Shown here: piece after piece, positions 1-5,028 of the stretch
Layout of the letters: each line of letters starts with the position of its first letter
Position numbering within the stretch: the stretch's first letter is position 1
NCBI GenBank assembly: GCA_023434535.1
Contig: JAEYSR010000099.1
Location: 1-5,028, forward strand
Direction: 5' to 3'
Length of the DNA stretch: 5,028 bases
DNA from: Actinomycetes bacterium
GTDB lineage: Bacteria; Actinomycetota; Acidimicrobiia; Acidimicrobiales; Microtrichaceae
Notes under the pieces: generated by a model
Database searches by the model: none
What the model saw: only the letters and a program-made list of their open reading frames with translations
What the model was told of the DNA's origin: nothing
Made by a program: the position numbers and the translations under genes

Positions 1-931
1 GGGCGACGGTGGCCATCTCCAGGTCGGAGCACAGGTTCGGCATGTTGGCCGCGAGGGCCGGCGGCAGGGCCGGGTCCCACTCGGAGCAGATCATGAGCGT
101 CGGCAGGTCCAGCGGCTGGGTGCCGACGGCGGGGTAGTTCGCGCCGTTGGCGTCGATGTTGCGGTACCAGTTGATCCCGCCGCGGAAGCCCGTCCGCCCG
201 AACGCCTCGGCGTAGACGTCGACCTCGTCGTCGGTCGCGATGCGCTCGCCCAGGTCGGGCACGGAGTCGAGGTCCTTGAACGGGTTGAAGCTCATGCCCT
301 CGGCCCGGGCCATGCCCTCGGCGAGCAGGACCTCGGGGTCGACGCCGCCGACCATCAGCTTCTCGAAGACCTTGCGCGGGTCGCGGTCCATCACGGCCTC
401 GGCCACGCCGGGCTGCTGGAACCACAGCATGTACATGTCCTCGTCGTTGCCGAACATCGCCCGCAGGAAGTCGGTGCCAGGGAAGGGCGTGTACGGCGTG
501 CAGATGCCGACGACGCCGGCGCAGCGCTCGGGGAACAGGACCGGCATGGCCCAGACGACGAATCCGCCCCAGTCGTGGCCGACGAAGACCGCCTTGTCGA
601 TCTCCAGGGCGTCCAGCAGGTCGGCGAGGTCGCCGCACAGCTGGCCGAGCCCGTACTGCTCGATCGCCTCCGGGGCGCTCGAGCGGTTGTAGCCCCGCTG
701 GTCGGGAGCGATGGCCCGGAACCCGGCGTCCGCGACGGCCGGCAGCTGGTAGCGCCACGAGTACGCGAGCTCCGGGAACCCGTGGCTGAACACCACCGGG
801 GGCCGGCCCGCGCCGTCGCCCAGCTCGTGCACCGCGAGCTGGATGCGCTCGTCGGATCCGGCGGGACGGGTGGCCTCGGGCTGGTTGGTCCCTGAGAGCG
901 TGTGGTGGACCGCGGGCGGGAGCGTCGTCAT
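1..931 (-). CDS. Epoxide hydrolase, alpha/beta-hydrolase fold (3' end beyond window)
   Basis: This gene probably encodes a soluble epoxide hydrolase that opens epoxides to vicinal diols through a covalent aspartyl-ester intermediate. Translation from the ATG at 931-929 gives 310 residues before the window edge. The oxyanion-hole motif HGFP lies at residues 50-53 and the nucleophile elbow GHDWGG at 118-123, with Asp120 as nucleophile. An Asp rather than Ser there, followed by Trp, marks epoxide hydrolases (or related dehalogenases) rather than esterases. The cap domain carries both ring-opening tyrosines in the context seen in mammalian soluble epoxide hydrolase: Tyr167 in YMLWFQQPGV and Tyr256 in FRGGINWYRN. 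Asp286 in SEWDPALP fits the charge-relay acid. The catalytic His, expected within about 10-20 more residues, lies outside the window, so activity cannot be confirmed. No Shine-Dalgarno precedes the ATG. The gene lies 58 bp downstream of the membrane-protein gene on the same strand and may be co-transcribed or have its own leaderless promoter. The substrate cannot be predicted. Confidence 0.93.
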   Translation of the reverse strand, partial: MTTLPPAVHHTLSGTNQPEATRPAGSDERIQLAVHELGDGAGRPPVVFSHGFPELAYSWRYQLPAVADAGFRAIAPDQRGYNRSSAPEAIEQYGLGQLCGDLADLLDALEIDKAVFVGHDWGGFVVWAMPVLFPERCAGVVGICTPYTPFPGTDFLRAMFGNDEDMYMLWFQQPGVAEAVMDRDPRKVFEKLMVGGVDPEVLLAEGMARAEGMSFNPFKDLDSVPDLGERIATDDEVDVYAEAFGRTGFRGGINWYRNIDANGANYPAVGTQPLDLPTLMICSEWDPALPPALAANMPNLCSDLEMATVA

Positions 932-938
932 GGTGGCG

Positions 939-944
939 ACGGTA
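939..944 (-). promoter_or_regulatory. Possible -10 element of a leaderless promoter for the epoxide hydrolase
   Basis: On the minus strand the hexamer TACCGT fits the TANNNT -10 pattern and ends exactly 7 bases before the ATG at 931. That spacing would put transcription start at or next to the A of the start codon, as in leaderless actinobacterial genes. It agrees with the absence of a Shine-Dalgarno sequence. No good -35 is visible, and the gene could instead be read through from the upstream membrane-protein gene. Confidence 0.3.
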
Positions 945-989
945 GCGCTGCGCCCGACCGGCGGGCCGGAGATCCGGGCGGGGCCGGAC

Positions 990-1487
990 TCAACTCCAGA
1001 TGGACGACCAGGTGTCGCCGATCCAGCTGCCGATCTGCTCGCCGAAGAGGAACGAGATCACGATCGCCGACACCGTGACCACGCCGATGATGAACCACGT
1101 GGTCGGCGGGATCGTCCCGTCCTCGGGGACGCCCGGCACCTTGCGGCGGATGGCCCTGATCGCCCGCTCCGCCCAGGCGAACGGCAGCAGCGACAGGCCG
1201 ATGATGATCATGATCCACCCCGGCCCGGGCAGCACCAGGAGCGACACGCCCACGCCGATCAGCACGAAACCGCCGACCATCCGCACGCCCCGGAGCACGA
1301 GGCTGCGACGGACGTCCTCCGCCGTCTCCTCCCGGACGCCGGTCTCCCGCTCGGCCTCGTAGGCCGCCGCGGTGAGCTCCTCGGCCGCCAGATCCAGCCG
1401 GGATCGGGGCTCCTCCGGCGAGTCGGCCAGCTCCTCCGGCTCCTCGCCCGGACCCGTGCCGCCCGCGTGCTCCCCGACCTCGTCCAT
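990..1487 (-). CDS. PGPGW-motif three-helix membrane protein (TIGR02611-like)
   Basis: This is a 165-residue integral membrane protein of unknown function. The first 60 or so residues are hydrophilic and very acidic (many Glu/Asp, including EEPEEL at 16-20), probably a cytoplasmic and partly disordered or helical segment. Hydrophobic segments lie at about 68-86, 91-106 and 130-149. The motif PGPGW at 87-91 sits between the first two, followed by an Ile-rich stretch and a basic loop (ERAIRAIRRK, 107-116). The LPGPGW plus hydrophobic pattern is the hallmark of a family of small actinobacterial membrane proteins of unknown role. The ATG at 1487-1485 was chosen because the acidic N-terminus begins there; in-frame codons further upstream read as Arg-rich sequence typical of non-coding GC-rich DNA. 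A GTG two codons earlier is an alternative start. No Shine-Dalgarno is visible. The gene is divergent from the sigma-factor gene and upstream of the epoxide hydrolase on the same strand. Confidence 0.88.
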   Translation of the reverse strand: MDEVGEHAGGTGPGEEPEELADSPEEPRSRLDLAAEELTAAAYEAERETGVREETAEDVRRSLVLRGVRMVGGFVLIGVGVSLLVLPGPGWIMIIIGLSLLPFAWAERAIRAIRRKVPGVPEDGTIPPTTWFIIGVVTVSAIVISFLFGEQIGSWIGDTWSSIWS

Positions 1488-1583
1488 CGCCACAGTCTGG
1501 AGGACCCGGCGGCCGATGCGGCGGCGCGCCGGACACACGTCACACCGGTTCCCGGCCCGTTCGGGCATGGATGACCCGTCAAC
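1488..1583. promoter_or_regulatory. Divergent intergenic region between membrane-protein and sigma-factor genes
   Basis: These 96 bases must hold the promoters for both divergent genes, unless the starts differ from those chosen. I see no consensus -35/-10 pair for either direction and no Shine-Dalgarno for either start. On the minus strand CAGACT, 6 bases before the membrane-protein ATG, is a weak -10 candidate (consensus TANNNT, first base wrong). A short inverted repeat lies at 1555-1566 and is listed separately. That the region is regulatory follows from gene orientation; no promoter is identified. Confidence 0.5.
1555..1566. repeat. Short inverted repeat GCCCG-TT-CGGGC upstream of the sigma gene
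   Basis: Two perfect 5-base arms are separated by 2 bases, 17 bases before the proposed GTG start of the sigma-factor gene. The 2-base centre is too small for a good RNA hairpin, so a protein-binding operator is the more natural reading. Short G/C palindromes arise easily by chance in DNA of this composition, so this is a weak candidate. Confidence 0.3.
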
Positions 1584-2606
1584 GTGGTTGCACATGCCGT
1601 GACCACCGCAACGGCAGTCCCACAGGGGGAGACCCCCATCACACAGCCGAAGGACCGTTCCCGCCGCCGGCGCGGGGCGGGCGTGGACGACCCGGTCGGC
1701 ATGTACCTCGAGCAGATCGGCCAGCACCCCCTCCTGACCCCCCAGGGCGAGCAGACGCTGGCCCGGGCGATCGCGGACGGCCGCGCCGCCCAGGCCGAGC
1801 TCGACGAGCGCGGCGCCCGCGGCGCCGAGAACCCCCTCACCGCGGCCGAGCGCCGCAAGCTGCGCACCCGCATCAACGCCGGCAAGGACGCCACGGAGCT
1901 GTTCATCAACTCCAACCTGCGTCTCGTCGTCTCGGTCGCCAAGCGGTACCAGGCCTCCGGCGTCCCTCTGCTGGACCTCGTCCAGGAGGGCAACCTCGGC
2001 CTCATCCGGGCCGTGGAGAAGTTCGACGCGGAGAAGGGCTTCCGCTTCTCGACCTACGCCGTCTGGTGGATCCGCCAGTTCATCTCCCGCGGCATCGCCG
2101 CCACCCGCTCCACGGTGAAGCTGCCGTCGCGGGCCAACGACGAGCTGCTCCGCATCCGTGAGATGACGACCATGCTGGAGCAGTCCAACGGCCGGGCCCC
2201 CCGGCCGGAGGAGCTGGCCGAGGCCGCCGGCCTCACCGAGGAGCGCGTCATCGAGCTGCTCCGGGTGGGGGCGGATCCCGTCTCGCTGTCCGGCCCGGTG
2301 GGCGAGGACGGCGCCGAGCTCGGCGACTTCGTCGAGGACCCGACCGCCCGTACCGCGGTGGAGGGCATGGCGTCGCGGCTCCTCCCCGAGGAGCTCGACC
2401 GGATCCTCAGCGTGCTCGACGAGCGCGAGCGGGAGATCATCGAGCTGCGCTACGGGTTCTCGGGTGACGAGCCGCAGTCCGTCGCCCAGGTGGCGCTGCA
2501 GGTCGGGCTGTCCCGGGAGCGCATCCGCCAGCTCGAGCACCGGGCCATGGCCAAGCTGATGCACCCGTCCTGGCGGGCCATGCGCAGCCTCCTGGTCGAA
2601 GCCTGA
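1584..2606 (+). CDS. RpoD-family (group 2-like) RNA polymerase sigma factor
   Basis: This protein binds core RNA polymerase and directs it to promoters. It has 340 residues from the GTG at 1584. After a basic N-terminal tail (KDRSRRRR, 23-30), region 1.2 starts at about 35 (DPVGMYLEQIGQHPLLT). Region 2 spans about 105-181, with the core-binding stretch NLRLVVSVAKRY (111-122), LVQEGNLGLIRAVEKFD (132-148) and the -10-recognition helix FSTYAVWWIRQFISR (155-169). Region 3 follows to about 255. Region 4 covers about 270-330, with the helix-turn-helix VAQVALQVGLSRERIRQLE at 300-318 for -35 recognition. The acidic region 1.1 of large housekeeping sigmas is absent, and the length fits SigB/HrdA-type group 2 sigmas. 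TVKLPSRAN (177-185) replaces the usual TIRIPVHM at the region 2/3 junction, so it is probably not the primary sigma. The frame opens at 1575 after a stop, so only GTG 1584 or GTG 1599 retain the tail; neither has a Shine-Dalgarno. No anti-sigma gene is adjacent. Confidence 0.93.
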   Translation: MVAHAVTTATAVPQGETPITQPKDRSRRRRGAGVDDPVGMYLEQIGQHPLLTPQGEQTLARAIADGRAAQAELDERGARGAENPLTAAERRKLRTRINAGKDATELFINSNLRLVVSVAKRYQASGVPLLDLVQEGNLGLIRAVEKFDAEKGFRFSTYAVWWIRQFISRGIAATRSTVKLPSRANDELLRIREMTTMLEQSNGRAPRPEELAEAAGLTEERVIELLRVGADPVSLSGPVGEDGAELGDFVEDPTARTAVEGMASRLLPEELDRILSVLDEREREIIELRYGFSGDEPQSVAQVALQVGLSRERIRQLEHRAMAKLMHPSWRAMRSLLVEA

Positions 2607-2614
2607 TCCCCGCC

Positions 2615-2664
2615 GCTCTGTCCCCCACCAGACACCCGAATGGGTGCGCGGTGCAGGACAGAGC
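2615..2664 (+). terminator. Long symmetric hairpin downstream of the sigma gene, without U-tract
   Basis: Starting 9 bases after the sigma stop codon, the sequence folds into one symmetric stem. An outer 9-bp stem pairs GCTCTGTCC (2615-2623) with GGACAGAGC (2656-2664), followed by a 2x2 internal mismatch. A 4-bp stem pairs CACC (2626-2629) with GGTG (2650-2653), followed by a 3x3 mismatch. A 5-bp stem pairs CACCC (2633-2637) with GGGTG (2642-2646), closing a GAAT tetraloop. In total 18 of 23 opposed positions pair as Watson-Crick. The position fits a terminator for the sigma transcript. No T-run follows (the next bases are CGGTTCGGCG), so it is not a classical intrinsic terminator. U-tract-less hairpins are proposed terminators in high-GC Actinobacteria. 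An mRNA 3'-end stabiliser or a protein-binding palindrome are alternatives. The structure is directly visible; its function is inferred. Confidence 0.6.
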
Positions 2665-2702
2665 CGGTTCGGCGAGGTGACGTGGCTGCGCCCGAGCTCC
2701 GC

Positions 2703-2708
2703 TAGAAC
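2703..2708 (+). promoter_or_regulatory. Possible -10 element (TAGAAC) of a leaderless promoter
   Basis: TAGAAC ends exactly 7 bases before the ATG at 2716 and is one of the few A/T-containing patches in this intergenic region. A -10 here would start the transcript at or next to the ATG, which agrees with the lack of a Shine-Dalgarno. The nearest -35-like word is GTGACG at 2677-2682 (four of six match TTGACA), but its spacer of 20 bases is too long. The final base of the hexamer is C rather than the preferred T. Confidence 0.3.
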
Positions 2709-2715
2709 ACAGCCC

Positions 2716-3903
2716 ATGACGAAGTGGGCGGTGTGCGCTGCGGTCACCCAGGAGATGCTCAACGACCTCGTGCTGTTCGCGGTCGGAGCCGGAGTGCCGC
2801 TGGAGCCGGTGGAGACCGACGTCGCGCTGCCGGCGTTGGGCGACGTCCGCCTCAAGGTCGCCCTGACGATCAACGGCGGCACGTTCGACCTGCGAGCGGA
2901 CGACGGCGGACGGGTCAGGGTCGTCGTCACCGCGGCCGGCGAGGTGGACGCCCGGGCGGTCGGCTACGAGGGCGACGCCGCACCGGTGTCGCCGATGCTG
3001 CCGTCGGGCCCGGTCCCGATCCCGGTGCGCGTCGAGGCGCTGGTCGACCCGGTCATCGAGCTGCGCGACGACCTCAGCATGCAGGTCGGCCTGGCGGTGC
3101 AGGGCGGCGAGCTCGTCGGCGTCACCGTCGACACCGACGCCCCGGCCCCCGACGGCGTCGACCCGGTGACGTGGGTGCCGATGACGCAGATGGTGAACAT
3201 GCTGTTCGCCTCGATGGGCGCCCAGCTGTGGGACACGCTGGGCGAGCACGTCGGCGTCGTGGGCACCGAGGTCGGCGCCGACGTGGGTGCGATCCTCGCG
3301 GACCTCGGGGTGGCCGTCGGCCGAGCCGAGGTCCGGGTCGGCTCCGGTCTGCTGACCCTCGGCCTCCCTGCCGCGCCCGACGTGGTCGGTCGCGCCGCTC
3401 CGGTCCCCGTCGCCGGGAAGCGGGTCGCCCTGTCGCTCGCCGAGTCGGGCGTGCACCGCCTGGCCGCCCTTCTCATCCCGATGGCGCTCGGGCCCCGGCC
3501 CATGCCGTTCGAGATCGAGGTCGACCTGGGCGACCAGACCGTGCAGGGCCGGCTCCGCCAGTCGCGGATCCTGTCCGAGCGCGTGCCGGACCTGCGCCTG
3601 TCGCTGAGGACCGACATCCGCCCCCGCCTCGTCGGCGGCCGGCTCGAGCTGGCGCTGCAGGCCGCCTGGGTCGAGCTGCCATCCATCTTCGGCGGCTTCG
3701 GGCTCACCAGCACGATCAACGACATCTCCCGACGGGTCGGCGGCCTCGCGTCCCTGGCCCCGCTGCAGCTCCGGTTCCCGGCGGTCATCCAGGTGCCGAT
3801 CGGCACCGAGCAGCCCGACGGCACGCCCGACACGATCGGCATCCAGGTCGACGACCTCCGGGTGACCGGTGACGGCATCGGCGTGGTCGCCGGACTGGCC
3901 TGA
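2716..3903 (+). CDS. Unrecognised beta-rich protein, possible TULIP-like lipid-binding protein
   Basis: I do not recognise this 395-residue protein by family. It has no signal peptide or membrane helix and only one cysteine (Cys7), so it is probably cytoplasmic. It is dominated by alternating hydrophobic beta-strand patterns, such as VRLKVALTINGGTFDLR (44-60) and IGIQVDDLRVTGDGIGVV (374-391), plus a few amphipathic helices. Two helix-then-strand units look alike: AAVTQEMLNDLVLF (8-21) leading into strands to about 80, and VALSLAESGVHRLAALL (237-253) leading into strands to about 315. Each is followed by a second strand block ending in similar strands (AEVRVGSGLLTLGL, 204-217; IQVDDLRVTGDGIGVVAGL, 376-394). 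This two-lobed arrangement resembles TULIP/BPI-type lipid-binding folds, an inference from pattern only. The ATG at 2716 was preferred over the upstream GTG at 2644, which lies inside the 2615-2664 hairpin. The phosphatase gene follows after 13 bases, so the two are probably one operon. Confidence 0.85.
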   Translation: MTKWAVCAAVTQEMLNDLVLFAVGAGVPLEPVETDVALPALGDVRLKVALTINGGTFDLRADDGGRVRVVVTAAGEVDARAVGYEGDAAPVSPMLPSGPVPIPVRVEALVDPVIELRDDLSMQVGLAVQGGELVGVTVDTDAPAPDGVDPVTWVPMTQMVNMLFASMGAQLWDTLGEHVGVVGTEVGADVGAILADLGVAVGRAEVRVGSGLLTLGLPAAPDVVGRAAPVPVAGKRVALSLAESGVHRLAALLIPMALGPRPMPFEIEVDLGDQTVQGRLRQSRILSERVPDLRLSLRTDIRPRLVGGRLELALQAAWVELPSIFGGFGLTSTINDISRRVGGLASLAPLQLRFPAVIQVPIGTEQPDGTPDTIGIQVDDLRVTGDGIGVVAGLA

Positions 3904-3916
3904 GCCGACGACGTCC

Positions 3917-4681
3917 ATGCCCCACTCCCGCCTGCGCCCGGCCCTCTCCCGCGACGGGATCGTCAACCTCCGCGACCTCGGCGGGACACCGGCGTCCGAC
4001 GGGCTCGTGGTGGCGCCCCGGACGCTCATCCGCGCCGATGCGCTCCAGCGGTGCTCGCCCGAGAACGTGCGGGCGCTGCACGACCACGGGGTCCGCCGGG
4101 TGCTCGACCTGCGCGACGACGCCGAACGGGAGGAGAGCGGCGTCTTCACCGTCGTCGACGACCTGCCGATCGAGGTCCACCACGTTCCCGTGGTCGACCC
4201 GGCCTACGTGTGGGACCTGGAGGGCGTGGCGCTGGCCGACGTCCTGGCCCACCGCTACGAGGACATCCTCACCAACTTCGACGACCGCTTCCGCACGGCC
4301 GTGGAGCTGGTGGCCTCGACCGACGGCGCCACGGCGTACCACTGCGCCGTCGGCAAGGACCGGACGGGGCTCCTCACCCTCCTGCTCCTGGGGGCCCTCG
4401 GGTCGCCCCGGGACGTGATCGTGGCCGACTACGTGCGCTCGGCCCGGGTGAACGCCATGCAGGTGGCGCGGCTCAAGGTGCTCGGCCACCCGTACGGGGC
4501 GGCGACGGCGGACGACCTGGCGGTCGGGGTGTGGTCGGCGCGCGCCGAGACGATGGAGCGGACCATCGACCTTCTCGAGCGGGACCACGGCGGAGTGGTC
4601 GGCTACCTCCGCGCCACCGGCATGGACGACGACGTCATGGAGACGTTGCGTCAGCGGGTCCTGATCCCTGCGTCCTTCTGA
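3917..4681 (+). CDS. PtpB-like tyrosine/lipid phosphatase (Y_phosphatase3 family)
   Basis: This is a 254-residue protein-tyrosine-phosphatase-fold enzyme. The N-terminal NLRDLGG (17-23) is a signature of the family that contains mycobacterial PtpB. The P-loop HCAVGKDRTG (142-151) supplies nucleophile Cys143 and phosphate-binding Arg149. The Lys-Asp before the Arg (CX4KDR) is the PtpB/LipA-type variant, whose known members act on phosphotyrosine and in some cases phosphoserine/threonine or phosphoinositides. Strand HGVRRVLDLRDDAE (57-70) and the helical C-terminal half (about 160-254) also fit. There is no signal peptide, although mycobacterial PtpB is exported without a classical one. The ATG at 3917 gives an N-terminus starting shortly before NLRDLGG. 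A GTG at 3869 would add 16 residues and overlap the upstream gene by 35 bases; it is less likely. No Shine-Dalgarno is present, so translation may be coupled to the upstream gene 13 bases away. The substrate is unknown. Confidence 0.93.
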   Translation: MPHSRLRPALSRDGIVNLRDLGGTPASDGLVVAPRTLIRADALQRCSPENVRALHDHGVRRVLDLRDDAEREESGVFTVVDDLPIEVHHVPVVDPAYVWDLEGVALADVLAHRYEDILTNFDDRFRTAVELVASTDGATAYHCAVGKDRTGLLTLLLLGALGSPRDVIVADYVRSARVNAMQVARLKVLGHPYGAATADDLAVGVWSARAETMERTIDLLERDHGGVVGYLRATGMDDDVMETLRQRVLIPASF

Positions 4682-4690
4682 CCGGCGGCC

Positions 4691-4727
4691 GGGGACGGGC
4701 TCGACTCGTCGCGCCATGCCGGTCCCC
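4691..4727 (+). terminator. Hairpin-like inverted repeat after the phosphatase gene
   Basis: GGGGACGGG (4691-4699) can pair with CCGGTCCCC (4719-4727) at 8 of 9 positions (one G-G mismatch) around a 19-base loop, beginning 10 bases after the phosphatase stop codon. No T-run follows. It may end the operon of the beta-rich protein and the phosphatase before the peroxiredoxin gene. The large loop and GC-rich background make it a weaker candidate than the hairpin at 2615-2664. Confidence 0.4.
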
Positions 4728-4759
4728 TGAGGTGGAACACTGCAGGTCCGGCCCAACCC

Positions 4760-4766
4760 GGAGGAG
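4760..4766 (+). promoter_or_regulatory. Strong Shine-Dalgarno (GGAGGAG) for the peroxiredoxin gene
   Basis: GGAGGAG lies 6 bases before the ATG at 4773, close to ideal spacing for 16S anti-Shine-Dalgarno pairing, and fixes the start of this gene. It is the only clear ribosome binding site in the window. Its transcript therefore has a 5' leader, and the promoter should lie in 4682-4759, where I see no convincing -35/-10 pair. Confidence 0.85.
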
Positions 4767-4772
4767 ACCACC

Positions 4773-5028
4773 ATGCTCGGCACCGGCGACATCGCCCCCG
4801 ACTTCACGCTGCCCGACCAGACCGGGACGGACCGCACGCTCTCGGCCCTGTTGGCCGACGGCCCGGTTGTGCTGTTCTTCTACCCGAAGGCCATGACGGC
4901 AGGCTGCACCAAGGAGTCGTGCCACTTCCGGGACCTCGCATCGGAGTTCGCCGCCGTCGGCGCGCAGCGGGTCGGCATCTCCGCCGACAAGGTCGACAAG
5001 CAGGCGGCGTTCGACGAGAAGAACTCCC
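4773..5028 (+). CDS. bcp: Thioredoxin-dependent peroxiredoxin, Bcp/PrxQ type (3' end beyond window)
   Basis: This is the N-terminal 85 residues of a cytoplasmic thiol peroxidase that reduces hydrogen peroxide and organic hydroperoxides, usually with thioredoxin as electron donor. GDIAPDFTLPDQTG (5-18) is the typical AhpC/TSA-Prx start, followed by VVLFFYPKAMTAGCTKESC (32-50). Cys45 is the expected peroxidatic cysteine, with Pro38 and Thr42 completing the PXXXTXXC pocket. Cys50, five residues on, is the resolving cysteine of the atypical 2-Cys Bcp class, followed by HFRDL. GISADKVDKQAAFDEK (68-83) fits the next strand and the substrate-entry region. Position 43 is Ala where the classical motif has Pro (TPGC), probably a subfamily trait. 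The start is set by the Shine-Dalgarno at 4760-4766. The usual length is about 150 residues, so roughly half lies beyond the window. It begins 91 bases after the phosphatase and probably has its own promoter. Confidence 0.94.
   Translation, partial: MLGTGDIAPDFTLPDQTGTDRTLSALLADGPVVLFFYPKAMTAGCTKESCHFRDLASEFAAVGAQRVGISADKVDKQAAFDEKNS

Noticed and set aside
240..1574. Plus-strand frames across the epoxide hydrolase and membrane-protein genes
   Set aside because: They are low-complexity Ser/Arg/Pro or Asp/His/Arg-rich translations antisense to genes with clear catalytic or membrane motifs.
2644..2715. An N-terminal extension of the beta-rich protein from the GTG at 2644
   Set aside because: It would begin inside the 2615-2664 hairpin and add 24 residues without strand or helix pattern. 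The ATG at 2716 has a -10-like hexamer at leaderless spacing.
990..2930. A 646-codon open frame on the minus strand running antisense to the sigma gene into the membrane-protein gene
   Set aside because: Only its last 165 codons resemble a protein. The rest is antisense to a clear sigma factor and has the Gly/Arg/Asp/His-rich composition of a GC-rich shadow frame.
2437..4149. A 570-codon minus-strand frame antisense to the beta-rich protein and the phosphatase
   Set aside because: It is rich in Asp/Arg/His/Gln with no hydrophobic core pattern, a mirror of the plus-strand codon bias. The plus-strand frames carry real motifs.
4734..4759. GGAAC at 4734-4738 as an ECF-sigma (SigE/SigH-type) -35 for the peroxiredoxin gene
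   Set aside because: The word matches, but no GTT-type -10 follows at 16-19 bases, so a single 5-base match is not enough.
3785..4837. A 350-codon minus-strand frame covering the phosphatase gene
   Set aside because: It lies opposite a clear HCAVGKDRTG phosphatase and has shadow-type composition and no recognisable motif.
1..5028. CRISPR arrays, tRNAs, transposase ends or phage attachment sites
   Set aside because: No spaced direct repeats, tRNA-like cloverleaf, long terminal inverted repeats or integrase/transposase motifs were seen. Base composition looks uniform across the window.

Overview
The window is very GC-rich throughout, with strong G/C bias at third codon positions. It uses GTG as well as ATG starts and mostly lacks Shine-Dalgarno sequences. 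A three-helix 'PGPGW' membrane protein typical of Actinobacteria sits next to an RpoD-family sigma factor. Together these point to a high-GC actinomycete-type chromosome, possibly the Acidimicrobiia lineage (inference; no rRNA or other marker gene is present). I see no IS element, phage gene, CRISPR array, tRNA or rRNA, and no gene-free stretch longer than about 110 bases.

Layout. Positions 1-1487 hold two minus-strand genes: a PGPGW-motif membrane protein (990-1487) and, 58 bp downstream of it, an epoxide hydrolase of the alpha/beta-hydrolase fold (931 to 1, cut by the window edge just before its catalytic histidine is expected). A 96-bp divergent intergenic region (1488-1583) separates them from four plus-strand genes. 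These are a group-2-like RpoD-family sigma factor (1584-2606), an unrecognised 395-residue beta-rich protein that looks like an internally duplicated lipid-binding (TULIP-like) fold (2716-3903), a PtpB-like tyrosine/lipid phosphatase with a CX4KDR active site (3917-4681), and the start of a Bcp/PrxQ thiol peroxidase (4773 to the right edge).

Transcription units, as inferred from spacing. The sigma gene is followed by a long, symmetric 50-base hairpin (2615-2664) with no U-tract, so it probably ends its own unit. The beta-rich protein and the phosphatase are 13 bases apart and probably form one operon, possibly transcribed as a leaderless mRNA from a -10-like hexamer 7 bases before the first ATG. 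A second hairpin-like repeat (4691-4727) separates them from the peroxiredoxin, which is the only gene here with a strong Shine-Dalgarno sequence.

How the genes might work together. Most of the window is ordinary chromosomal content: regulation (sigma factor), detoxification or oxidative defence (epoxide hydrolase, peroxiredoxin) and membrane-associated functions. The least explained items are the putative two-lobed lipid-binding protein coupled to a PtpB-like phosphatase, and the large structured hairpin downstream of the sigma gene. I do not see convincing evidence of a wholly new multi-gene system.
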